64,000 bases of DNA, taken from Desmodesmus armatus. Its lineage: Eukaryota > Chlorophyta > Chlorophyceae > Sphaeropleales > Scenedesmaceae. The position numbers were made by a program, and so were the translations under genes. Within the stretch, counting starts at the first letter, position 1; the number at the start of each line of letters is the position of its first letter. The notes under the pieces are model-generated. The model was not told where the DNA came from. It was given only the letters and a program-made list of their open reading frames with translations, and did not search any database. Shown here piece by piece: positions 35,789 to 46,709 of this stretch. The stretch is from positions 310,001-374,000 of the forward strand of contig VIIQ02000739.1 of NCBI GenBank assembly GCA_007449985.2, given 5' to 3'.

Positions 35789-37745
35789 ATGGCCGCCAAA
35801 GGCAAACAATTCATCCCTGGAGCGCCAAAAGGCTTTGCAGCAGCAAGGCTCTGCAAATGGGGCCCTGGCTTGTTTGAGATCGAGATGAGAGCTGGTGGTC
35901 AGCTCTTCTTCCCGTGAGTTGCAACAGAATCATCAAGCTGTCAATTACAGCAGGAGTTTGGGGTTGCAGCCATGGCACATCAGCACAGCTGCTGTACTTG
36001 TCACGCTGATGCAGCAGTGCTGATTTGCAGGGTGGGTGCGTGTCACAAGACGGAGGATGCTGCCTGGGCGGCCCTGAAGGATGATGATACAGAGAGGCAG
36101 CTGCGGGCAGATGTGAGCAGCTGCATCCAGCACAGAGCCTGTTGGAAGTACTGCTGCACAACAGTCAAGCACCTGAGTGCTGAGAACGCTGAGCCCGCAT
36201 TCCAGCATTCATATGAGCGAACCACCCCTGATGTTATCTCATTCTACAGGCCCAAGCCCATCATATGTACGCAGTGTGTTGCTGGCTAGCCTAGCTGAGC
36301 TTATCACATGCACGCAAACGTTTGCATCTGTCTGCCCCTGTACATGTGCTTGCACCTGCCCCCTCCCTCAGCACAACTGCTTGTTATGTTCCGCCTGCAC
36401 TGGCAGGCAGCTACTCTGTGGCAAGCCTTCAAGAGGGGTCTAGCCCCCACCCCTCACAGCGTGCGCGCCCTGCTGCTGTTGCTGGTGGCCAGGACGAAGG
36501 CGACGATGTCCAGCCTGCAGGTGTGTTTGTTCCCTCCTGAGTGCATCAAGTGCGCGATGCGCCAGGCATGACTGGGGCCTTGCAGGTACCCTGACAGCAG
36601 CTCAGCTGCAGTCATGGTGCCTCCCTGCGTGGGTTTCTGCATGTAACTGCAATCCATGCTGTGCTGAGGTGTTGACGGCATTGCAACATAAGTGCGCCAA
36701 ACTGGTGTGCTAGTGTAGCTGTTGCTGACCTGGACCATTCGATGGTCGCAATGTTTTGGGGAAGCACTACAACATGCAAGACACCGAGTCATGCAGGACA
36801 CCGAGTGTGTGCCGGCGCCACACAGTGGCTGTCTCGAGTATGGTAGACAGCTCATGACGACAGCCCACTATGATGCTGTCAACTCAGGAGCGCGAACTTC
36901 TGCAGTGCCGAACAAGCACAGTGGAATGCCCCCCAGCTTCATGTGCTGACCCCTGTTGACGTCATGACATGGCGCTGCTTGTACCAGCATTCTGTACACC
37001 CAACTGCAGCAAACTGGCAGAGTGAGACCCCCCTTTCTGCTTGTGTCCAGCAGGTGCCATCGGTGTGGGTGATGGCCTGGCCCTGCAGCAGCAGCAGCAG
37101 CAGGCAAACCAGGGCGTGCTGCCAGCAGTGGCTGGCTTGGGCAAGGATGCTGGGGAGGAGGAGGAGCAGGTCAGTGATAAATGGAAGCAGTCAATGCAGA
37201 GAGCTGGGTGTGCTAGCACTGCTGTCAGCACTGCTTGCAACAGCCCCTAAGCAAGCTTTGCAGGGTGGCCTGACTGCGGTGCAATCCTGCTGACAGACAC
37301 AGCTCATCATGCAGAATCCAGCACTTGAAGTGGCACTCTTGATGTGTCCTGCACAAGCTGGGGCGTGCACACGTCGACCTGGCATCAACAACGCGTGCAA
37401 TCAACTATGCCTGCTGCCTGCATGAGTCTTCATGACTTCCCAAACTTCTGGAATCTGAAGCAGCCAGAACCAGGAGACCTCGCAAAGATGTTTGCATCAC
37501 TGATGTGTGCTTGTGCTGCCTGCCACTGCTTGGCACTGCTTGGCATGCTTGCGCTGCAGATCAGCAAGGACCGTGGCCCGGACGGCTGCAATGACAACAA
37601 CACAGGTGACAGCGACGGGGAGAAGAGCGTCGGTGACGATGTCTCCTCTGAGGACACCAAGGAGGTTGACAGCGACAGTGAGGACGGCACCGGCAGTGGG
37701 GACAGTACCGATGAGGCAGATGTGGAGTATGAGAGTGATAGCTAG
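35789..37745 (+). CDS. AP2-like-domain protein with acidic C-terminus, copy A (possibly decaying)
   Basis: Exon 1 (35789-35913) starts with ATG and joins an exon at 36031 with matching phase. Together they give FIPGAPKGFAAARLCKWGPG, LFEIEMRAGGQLFFPVG and TEDAAWAALKDDD, then Cys-rich RACWKYCCTT. The spacing of W-G, the I-containing strand, the G...F-P-V-G strand and the T.EDAAWA helix resembles a degenerate AP2/ERF DNA-binding domain; this is inference. Later exons are about 36407-36520, 37054-37169 (AIGVGDGLALQQQQQQA, ending EEEEQ) and 37560-37745 (Asp/Ser/Glu-rich, ending VEYESDS). The 36407 exon is 114 bases against 115 in copy B, so phases cannot all be satisfied here. Copy A may carry a frameshift or use another splice site. 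The final exon is quite different from that of copy B. Confidence 0.5.
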
Positions 37746-40139
37746 GTGCTGAAGAGAGGTGCTGCTGCCGCACCACAGTGCGGACTGCCACAGCGGCCTT
37801 TTCGGTTGTGTGTTTCGACCGTCCAACTTGGACGCCGGCCGAACGCTGACCTGCAGCATCGAGTCTTTGCAGGCCAGCATTTACATGCTATACGGTGCAG
37901 GAGAATGTTCAGTCTGAGCTGCGATATTGGATTGTGAGTGTGTACAACCACTGGCACAGTACATGGCGTGCTGAGCATGCCACACAGGTGTGTGCATGCC
38001 ATGTGAAGGTGGCTTGCTGCCTCATTTTGTGCAACATCGGGCATGCCAATACAGCACATGTCCGTACGATTGCAGTTCTTTCCTGCAGGAAAGACCAGCT
38101 GGTCCTAGGGGACGCCTTGTAACCCAACACCGGTTGACATGCCATGGCACGCTTTATGAAGGCCCTTACAAAAAGCACAGCTGGTCACAACCCTGGGGTG
38201 CGCTGAGGAGCTGTGCACGAGTCAACTCAGGCTGAGGGCAGCATGTGGCACCTACTGACTCTTTTCAGGCCTTTTGGTTTTTCCACAGCACACCGTGTGC
38301 ACTGAGTGCTTTCAACACCTCTGATAGCACCTCACACATATGCAGAGCAGTTGGCTGATGCCACACCCAAGCTTACTGCACAGTAACTCAATCCAGGTGA
38401 TGTCAACCTCCATGGTCACTGATGATGCTGCAACCAGTGTGGCCAGTCAGTCACCTGCAGGCAGCAGCTAAGACCGTCCAAGCCTACTACCTCGCTCAGC
38501 ACCTGCAGCCACAACATGTGAAGCTGCCAGCAATTTAGCTGTCCCTACTGCGCAGCCTGCAGGACAGGGTACCGGTGTCAGCACACGCAACCCATGCAGC
38601 CCAAGCAAGGTGTTGAGGTAAGTGCTGCAAGCAAACCCCACTGTGCAGGTTGCGGCAGCTACAGGTAACCTGCAGGAAATGGTGCAGGAGGCTCTATAAG
38701 GCGTTAGTGCTCCCGCAGCTGTGAGCAAGCCTGCGTCTGAGGCCCAGCATCAAGCTGCTGCATGTCAATTCGTGCTTTGGAGTCTCCTGCTGAGCAGCAC
38801 CAGTGGCTGGTGAACAGGGCCTGCTGCCCAGCGCAACTAGCCCAGTGGCCAGCACAACTCAAAGACAGCATGCGCTGTGCAGTAAGTGCTCATACATAGT
38901 GACTTGCGAAATGATGGGCTGGATGCCATCTGGAGCCTCCACCTGCTGGGCCAGCACCGTGCAGCCTGCCAGTACACTATACCCTTGGTCACGGTGACCA
39001 CCTGCTGCTGTAATGGCCACTTCCAGTGTGGTGCCATCTGCACACAGTGCACGACCTGCAACCAAACGCCCTTTGCAATTTGTTGAGTGTGTTGAGGCAG
39101 GATGGGAGACCGTACTTCAGTGTGTCCCCTGTGCCGGCCGCACGGAGGCGTCATCTGTGGACTGCTGGTGTGGCTGCTCTTGCTGACGATGAAGCTTGCG
39201 CTTGGTTGAAGCACAGTGTAACAGAAAATTAGCATGCTTGTGACCGCATGTGCACATTTGCGCTCCGAGCAGCAGGCTGCTGAACAGGTGAGGCAGCATG
39301 CATGCCACACAATACTGTGGTGACTGGCTATGTGGTGCTGCTGCCCTTACATCGTGCCAACTTCCCAAGGCCTTAAACAACCTTGAAAGTGTCATTTGAG
39401 CCAGGATTGGGCCAAAGATGATGGGCGCATACGCTGTTTGCAAGAAAGAGGCTGACTGCAGTGCCTTGCATCTTTTCTTCGCCCAGCATCTGCACTGTTC
39501 TCCGCCGTATCATACCGGAGTGACTCCACTGCTATGCATGGTGAGCCCAGGCCACACCCTACTGGTGTACATCTCTTGTGTGCTTCCCCCAGCAGCACAA
39601 CATGCCTGTGCGCCTGATGTGCTGGACAGCAGCATCAGCCATCTCAAGCTCACCGAGTGTCAGTGAGGTGGTTGCCAACCCAGACACCCATTTGTTGCCA
39701 CCAGCTGGCATCACAGGATGGGACACAGGCCGCCAGGGCTGCTGCCAGGCTGGCGTGATGCAAAATGTTGATGCCTAAGCATGTTAACCTCAGTGTGCGC
39801 AGAGGAGTAGGCATGTGGGCTGGTCACTGTACAATGGTGGAGATTGTGGGGCATCAGCCCCTCTGCGGCAAGCTGTGCGCCACATGTTGGCGACGTGCCT
39901 TGTGTGTGAGTGATGCAGGAGCCCCTCATACGGGCTTCCGTGTTTGTGCTTCGGGTGGGCTTGCTTACGTCCTCCCTGCGCCCAAAACAGTCGTGACACC
40001 CCTCGCCTTTGTGCTGTGGGTGGCATGACAAGGGTGTGTGCTGTGCGACGCGCTGGTGGAATTGGGGTGGTCACCCTGCAAGTGGCAAAGTCACCAAAGG
40101 GACAGTGCAGCACGTGAACTGCTCTCTTTTCATCTTTGT
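37746..40139. other. Intergenic with decayed coding-like stretch
   Basis: No intact gene is supported. A TGTAA at 38118-38122 could end copy A. From about 38389 to 38760 one frame reads as an Ala/Thr/Ser/Gln-rich protein interrupted by three stops (for example TVQVAAATGNLQEMVQEAL), as if a low-complexity exon had decayed. A motif near 38566 (CCTGCAGGACAGGG) recurs at 43978 and, less exactly, at 44238. Confidence 0.4.
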
Positions 40140-40300
40140 TTGATGCTTCTCTGGCTCCTTTGACGACGTCAGACTGACGTGCATATGCTCGCAGGCCGTC
40201 AGCCACAGAGGCAGCAGTAGTCAGCAGCAGCCTTCTGTTCGACATAATCTGTCCTCTGGGGTAAGTGGTGCTGGTGATGACAGTTGAAAGTCTGACAGGG
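40140..40300 (+). repeat. Single relic satellite unit (module C)
   Basis: One copy of the 101-base unit (TTCTCTGGCTCCTTTGACG, then TGACGTGCATATGCTCGCAG and GCCGTCAGCCACAGAGGCAG) is followed by the same decay and tail sequence (GGTGATGACAGTTGAAAG) seen after the large array. A CTTT-rich run follows at about 40313-40344. Confidence 0.85.
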
Positions 40301-41835
40301 GGGTGTATTGACATCTTTCTTTGTTTCTTTCTTTCTCTCTTTCTGCACATGTGCGAGTAAGGGAAGCATGGCCAGAGGGGTGTTCTGCTGGCCCTGTTAG
40401 GCCCTACCACTACATAGCGCAACAATCCTGCACCACATGGGCAACAACCCTGCATAGCGTTGTGTTATTGTAACCCTGCATTTGCAGTTTGTCAGCTGGC
40501 AGGCCTGTTTGGGGGGCTGCGCTGCAGCCACCTGTCAGCTGCATGATGTGCACATGCGTCTACCTGCGTAGGTAAACAATCATGGTTGGCTGGGACAATG
40601 CATATGCGCTCATCATCTGCCACCATGTCCCGCATCTGGCTCCTTTTTCAGTGGCTTCACCAGCCCTGAGACAATAGCCTGCAGCAGTCTTGACCAGCTG
40701 CAGATGGCACAGCTGCAGCTGATGCCGGGCCATGAAATTCAGGCGGCCTGATCCAGCTGCACTGCTGGTAGGACTGATGGGGGTATGCCACACCAGTGGT
40801 GCAGGCAACAGTTTCCTTGTACTGACCGGCTGCTGCTCACATCATGACGGGCATGAGAACCATGGCTGTGTGGCAGCCCTGAGGACTGCTGCAGCGATTG
40901 TAGCATATCATCCGCATGATGCTGCCGTGAACGCTGCTGCTGCTGCTGGACGACAAGACCAGAGGAAAGCTAGCAGCCCACAAGGCACAGGGTATGCCCT
41001 GCCCATGCCTTGGCCACTGTGCATGACGTTGCAACCAAGGATGTATGTTGCTCAGCAGGCCAGCAGGGCACTGTATACATGGGTGGCCAGCTGGGGGGGG
41101 GGGGGGGTCGGCCTAGTGGTAATACTGCGGCAGCAGCCAATCCTGCAGTCAATGGCATAGGTCCCTGCTGGGGTATTGGGCCATGGTTAATCCTCAGCAA
41201 ACACTGCTGTCATACTGCTGTTGTTCGGTCCGGAAAGATTGCCTTGGTGTGAGGGCTCCAAATATAAGCTGTGACTGGTCAGGATCCTTCCGGAAGCATT
41301 GTCATACGAGGGTTTGACAGACTGCTGCAAGAGGAGCCGCTCCTCGCATCAGCTGTGCTACATGTGATTACATGCTCTGAAACCCATTTAAAATGGCATC
41401 TGAAAGAATGGAGGTCATGATAGCTTCAAACATGCGCCATGGTCCAGCTTTGCTTGATCAACCTTGGACGCTGGAAGTTGAAACCCAAGCTCAGCATCAG
41501 TCCCCGTCACGCCAAAGGCTATCATAACACATTATTTTGCTAGTAGGTGTGTTACCTTGAACTACCTTTGCCGACATCAAGTTTCATGGTCACATTCATG
41601 GCTATGTCATGTTCATGTTGTTTAAAATGGCAACTGTCGACAGTCCGGAATGTTGTGCAACGTCCTCTTGGCAACTTGTTATCACAGTTGCATATGCGTG
41701 ACGATGCTAGGGCAAGACCATCGCACCTCTACACAACCTTCGCGCACTTCGCAAAAGACTATCGGCTGCTACAGAGACGCGTGAAGGGGATCGCTTTGTA
41801 CTTCCCTCAGTCAAGACCTAGCGTATTCCCTTCAG
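40301..41835. repeat. Upstream half of segmental duplication, copy 2; no gene seen
   Basis: Collinear with 34161-35788 (see that entry). It contains a run of about 15 G at 41093-41107 that interrupts the alignment. No supported coding region. Confidence 0.5.
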
Positions 41836-43475
41836 ATGGCCTACGCAGGCAAGGCCTATATCCCTGGAGCGCCTCTAGGCTTTGCAGCAGCAAGGCTCTG
41901 CCAGTGGGGCCCTGGCTGCTTTGTAATTGAGCTGAGAGTCGGTGGCCAGCGTTTCTTTCCGTAAGTTGCAACTGAATATCCAAACTGTCCGTTCCAGCCG
42001 GCGTTGCATCCTTGGCACAGCAGCACAGCTGTTGGACTTGTCACGCTGATTGCAGCAGTGCTGCATTGCAGGGTGGGTGGATATCACCCCACAGAAGATG
42101 CTGCCTGGGCAGTCCTCAGTAAGGAGCAGACAGAGCTGCGGGCAGACGTGAGCAGCTGCATGCAGCGCAGGGACTGTTGGCCATGCTGCTGCACAACAGT
42201 CAAGCACCTGAGCCAGCATCGACATGAACGAACCACTCAACCAACTCATGCCCAAGCCCATCACATGTGCCCAGTGTGTTGCTGGCTAGGTTATCACATG
42301 CACACAAACGTTCCCATCTGTCTGCTCCGGCACCTGCGCCCTCCCTCAGCACAACTGCTTGATATGTTCCTCCTGCAGGCAGCTGCACTGTGCAAAGCCC
42401 ACAGCAAGAGGCACGCCCCCAACACCACCAGGCGCGCGCACGCTGCTGTTGCTGCAGTTGGCCTTCAGGACGCAGGCAACCTCCCACCCCCAGGTGTGCT
42501 TGTCTCCTCCTCAGTGCAGCTGGGGCCCTGCAGGAACAACTGACTGGGGCCCTGCAGGAACAACAGCACAGCTGCTTTTATGGCGCCTCCATGCTTGGGT
42601 TTCTGCATGGAACTGCAATCCATGCTGTGCTGAGGTCACGATGGCATTGCCAGACAAGTGTGCTACACCGGATGTGCTGGCGCAGTTGTTGCTCACCTGA
42701 CCAATCGAAGGTCCAGGTGCTGATGACGTCATGACATGGGGCTGCCTGTACTAGTACTCTGTACATGTACACACCCAGCACATTGGCAAATTGGGAACAC
42801 CCTTTTTGATTGTGTCCTGCAGGTCCCATTGGTGTGGGTGCTGCCGTGATCCTGCAGCAGCAGCAGGCAAGCCAGGGCGTGCTGGCTGGCCTGGGCCAGG
42901 ATGTTGAGGAGGAGGATCAGGTCAGTGATGCATGGCAGCAGACGATGCAGTCAGAGCTGGGTGTGCTGTCAGCACTGCTTGCAACGCCCCTGAGCAAGCT
43001 TTGTAGGGTGGCCTGACCGCGTGCAGTTCTGCTGCCAGCTCGTCATGCCATATTAAGCACACAAAGGGGCGCACTTGATGCATCCTGCATACGTGCCTGC
43101 GTCACGTGCGAATACTTGTTGTGTTTCATCTTGGCCTGCCTGCGTCATGTGCTTTTGCAGGTTGATGTGAAGGACTATGTCGCGCCTGAGCAGGACTGGG
43201 TATATGAGGTTGAGAAGAAGGCCATCAGCAGCAGCACCACAGACACCGGATACTGCTCTGACAGCTCCTTTGACGCGCTGTTGTTTGAGGAGGAGGAGCA
43301 GGAGGAGGCGGAGCAGGCAGCAGCAGAGAAGCAGCAGCAGCTGGCTGGTGCTGGGGATGGCGACCATGATGAGGGTGATGGGGAGGGTGAGGATGGGGAG
43401 CTGGGGGTTGAGGATGGGCAGGATGAGGTCGAGGAGGATGGTGACGAGGAGGAGGATGACAGGGAGTTTGTCTGA
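41836..43475 (+). CDS. AP2-like-domain protein with Asp/Glu-rich C-terminus, copy B
   Basis: Exons consistent in phase are 41836-41960, 42072 to about 42203, 42379-42493, 42823-42920 and 43161-43475. The N-terminus reads YIPGAPLGFAAARLCQWGPG, CFVIELRVGGQRFFPVGGY and TEDAAWAVL, then a Cys cluster (CWPCCCTT). As in copy A, the pattern resembles a degenerate AP2/ERF fold. The fourth exon is Gln-rich (VILQQQQASQGV). The last exon encodes DYVAPEQDWVYEVEKKAISS and then about 70 residues that are mostly Glu, Asp and Gly, ending DDREFV. Basic/aromatic N-terminus plus acidic tail would suit a transcription regulator, but that is inference. The fourth exon could alternatively read through its weak GTCAGT donor to a stop near 43014. 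The donor of exon 2 (GTCAAG) is also weak. Confidence 0.55.
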
Positions 43476-43583
43476 ACTCCAGTGCAGCAGTTGCTCTGAG
43501 AGCTGCCAGCTTGGACGCTGCCAGCTCAAGTTGAGCGCTCTTTGGCATCCGCATCCGCATCTCTGGACCCTGTGTGATTGTGT

Positions 43584-43588
43584 TGTAA
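43584..43588 (+). terminator. Candidate polyadenylation signal TGTAA for AP2-like copy B
   Basis: TGTAA lies 109 bases after the stop of copy B, in the expected window for a chlorophycean 3' UTR. Confidence 0.4.
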
Positions 43589-43880
43589 CCTTGTTTCACC
43601 TGCATGGCGGTTAGGTGGACCGAAATCTGTCCTGCTATGCTACTACTGCAAGTCCCTCGACAGCTCATCCCGCCATATCCATACCAATGCACATTCCCGT
43701 GCGCAAACTGTCACCCAGCACAACTCAAAAGCAGTCACAGTTTTGTCACTGGAGGCATTTGATGCTTATGGCTCGAGCGCAGTTGCTTTGCTAACGCTCT
43801 ATGGTTGACTCAGACTATGCAAACACAGCATATGCATGCATGAGCACCCTGCTGCCCTGCTTACACCCAGTGGCACATCA

Positions 43881-44403
43881 GCGTTTGCAAGAAAGAGAGA
43901 CACCCAGTCAAACAGCCTGGTCTCAAACCAAACACAGCATCCATGACCAGCTTGTTTGTCCATACTCACTCAGCAACCTGCAGGACAGGGCGGTCAGCAC
44001 ACCCAGCGCATGCGGACTATAAAGCTGCAGGATGTCACACTGCTGTAAGGAAACCTCGGCCTCAAACTGCAAGCCATTGTGGTACTAGCAGTGCACTCGC
44101 CTGCAGGAACAGTGTTCACTGAACATGCCGCACTACCATATGCATTTGCAAGACAGAGACACCCAGTCACACAGCCTGGTCTCAACCCAAACACTGTTTG
44201 CTGAGCATCCATTGCCAGCTTGTCCAAACTCACACAGCAACGTGCAGTACAGGGCGGTCAGCACACCCAGCACATGCAGACTAATATCCTGCAAGATGCC
44301 ATATTGTACTGTTATAAGGAAACCCTGGCATCGAGCTGCAAGCCATTGTGGCACGTGCTAGTAGTGCACTTGCCCTGCAGGAACAGTGTTCACTGAACAT
44401 TCT
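43881..44403 (+). repeat. Tandem duplication, two copies of about 258 bp
   Basis: Copy 1 (about 43881-44129) and copy 2 (about 44139-44403) share TTTGCAAGA.AGAGACACCC, ACAGCCTGGTCTCAA, CAGGGCGGTCAGCACACCC and GCAGGAACAGTGTTCACTGA. They differ by scattered substitutions and small indels. No coding potential is evident. The wider stretch 43589-45214 between copy B and the PLAC8 pair holds no supported gene. Confidence 0.8.
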
Positions 44404-45214
44404 GGGCGCATGGCAGAAGCACCACTTCAATATACGTATACTATGCGACATAGGGCACCGCCCTATGCCGCAACGTCTGTCACATTAAACATGTCCACTG
44501 CCTCAGTTAGCCCCAGCCACAACCACGTTGATGAGGGCCCTGGACCTCTCCCAGGCACAGCCCCTCAACCAGAATGCAACACCAAAAACCAGCATGCAAA
44601 CAGGCTTGCAAACACCAGCAGTCACGGCGACTGGGCGGATGAAGATGCACCAAGCGCAAGAGCAGGCTGGGTGTGCGCAGCAAGCCTGACGTCTGTTGAA
44701 CTGTGCACAAACTTCAAAGCCTGCCAGACTCTGCAGCAGCCTGCTGAGCCAAAAGACTGCAGCTGGGTGAAGAGCAGTAGTGTTGCCACGTGTGGATAGC
44801 AGCATGCCTCGGGCAACATGCATGCGGCAACCTTGCCTGACGGGTGGGCCAGTGCGCCAGCCTGGCAACACGTCCACGAGACTGTATGAGTTCAACAGAC
44901 ACCTGCCAAGGCAGATTTGAGGCCGCACTATGCCTGCCATGCACAAATGCAATCTCGCGCATCAAGCATCTAGCATGCCGTTGTGCATCCAGGCAAATTC
45001 ATAACTGTACAACAACAGCTGTCACATGACGGCAGGCCCTGCAATGACGGCACGCTGTGTACTACGTGATAGGCTGGTAGTTGGCAACTGCCATGTAGAG
45101 ACTGGACATGCCTGGGCCCATGGGTTGAGACTGCCAGCAGCATCGTCTGGGGCAAAGCGCCGCAAGAGACGGCTGCTCCGTGCGGAACAGGCATGCCGTA
45201 TGCAGCGACTGCCT

Positions 45215-46709
45215 TCACATCATCTTCTGTGCCACTGGGGCGGCAAGGGCGGGGGCCTGGGTGGAGGGGCCCTTGGCAGCTTGAGCCTTATGCTCACGAG
45301 CCTGTAGGGGGCAGGAACGCAAATGGGGTGAGATGATCACACAGTTGGACACTTTCAACGGTTGACGTGGCTGTGCAAAACGTGCTGCATGCATGAAGGT
45401 GGTCTCCTGCTTGCGTGCCGCACGCAAGCAGTGCTTTCATCCTGATAGCAGTGCTTTCATCCTGTAGAAAAGGCAGTGTGTGGCATACACAGCTGGCCTG
45501 GGCTGGTGACGGTCCAGCTGTGGCGGCGATGAACACAGAAAGTACCGTACGGGACAGCCATGCACGCCTTGATGGGATGCCTGTCAGTGCTGGCCTTACC
45601 TCTTGGCAAATCGCGCAGGGTGAGCACCAGAAGTGCACACAGCAGTCACTGCAAGGATCCTCCTGCAGGCTACACACGGGGTGAAGAGAAAGACAGAAAA
45701 GAAGGATCAGAGTTTCGACCCAGCGGCCAGACGCCCGGCATGATGAATTGATTTCATCAATGACATGTTCAAGCCAACGTGCCCTTGGTCAACTATGCAC
45801 ATTGTGAAAGCTGCTCTTTGGTCACCAACAGGACCACTCGGGATGAGATCCCGCCATGCAGCAAACAACACCCAGGAGCGGGCTGTACTAGGGCCAGCTC
45901 CAGCCACAGCGCATGTGCTACAATGCTGAACAGTCACACGTCTCGCATGGGGAACAGCCTTCAAGGGCCGTTTCTCAGGCCTGTTGGTGTGTACTGGCCG
46001 CTTTCCAGCGATATGTCAACACATGGAGACTGCTTGGCAGGCAGGCACAGCCAGAGAGCCATGCAGAACTCACTTGTGCTTGTTCCTCATGTCGTTCCTG
46101 ATGCTGCCAGCAAAGAAACAGGCAAACATGGCGCAGCTGCAGGGGTGCACCAGCAGCAGAACCAAGATTCAGTCAGCACAAACGGCGACAACTTTGTACA
46201 GTGCCATGACTGTACACAGAGCCATAGAGCACCACTGAAATATACATGCCTGTTGTAGTGGCGCACGTGGCATCAAGACAGCCACTGCACTTGCAACAGC
46301 TTGACTGAAAACAAGCCAGCCTCGTCGCTGCCAGCGGGCATGCATGGACATGAGAAACATTGGGCCAAGGCAGATGACGATCCCTGTCACCAAGCCTCCC
46401 TCTCACAGCAAAGCCTCACCAGTAATAAAGGCAGCAGGGCCCAAAGCAGCCTCCACCGTGCAGCTTGGACGTGTTCTCTCCATACAAGCAGGGGGGGCAC
46501 CAGGTGCCGTAGCAACATGTTGACCTGTAACAGTTGAACAGTTGACAAGACATGGGCAGCAGGAGCTGGAAGACTCGCAAGCCCTCGCGCTGGTAAGAAG
46601 CAGCCTTCAAGAGGCTTCACGCACAGGCATGTGAGCACGCACCAGTCAGAAGTGCAGGCGTACAGTCCGCTGTTCCACGACTGCTTTGCAGCGCGGTGTT
46701 GGTGGCCAT
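45215..46709 (-). CDS. PLAC8-family Cys-rich protein, copy 1; start codon frame doubtful
   Basis: Five exons on the minus strand: 46643-46709, 46420-46524, 46074-46136, 45600-45669 and 45215-45301. The last four are phase-consistent and equal in length to those of copy 2. They encode STCCYGTWCPPCLYGENT, a GGGCFGPCC segment, FACFFAGSIRNDMRNKH, LQEDPCSDCCVHFWCSPCA then ICQE, and an Ala/Pro-rich tail ending VAQKMM. The CCxxxxCxPC, (F/Y)GEN and HxWCxPCAxCQE elements define the PLAC8 (FW2.2/cadmium-resistance/MCAC-type) family. Its members are small, mostly membrane-associated Cys-rich proteins linked to cell-size control and metal or calcium transport. In the first exon the conserved SWNSGLYACTSD frame is one base out of register with the homologous ATG at 46707-46709. 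This copy may therefore be inactivated or begin in an unseen upstream exon. Confidence 0.65.

Noticed and set aside
41090..41110. Poly-G run as a regulatory element
   Set aside because: A simple homopolymer in non-coding DNA; nothing further supports a function, and its length may be unreliable in sequencing.
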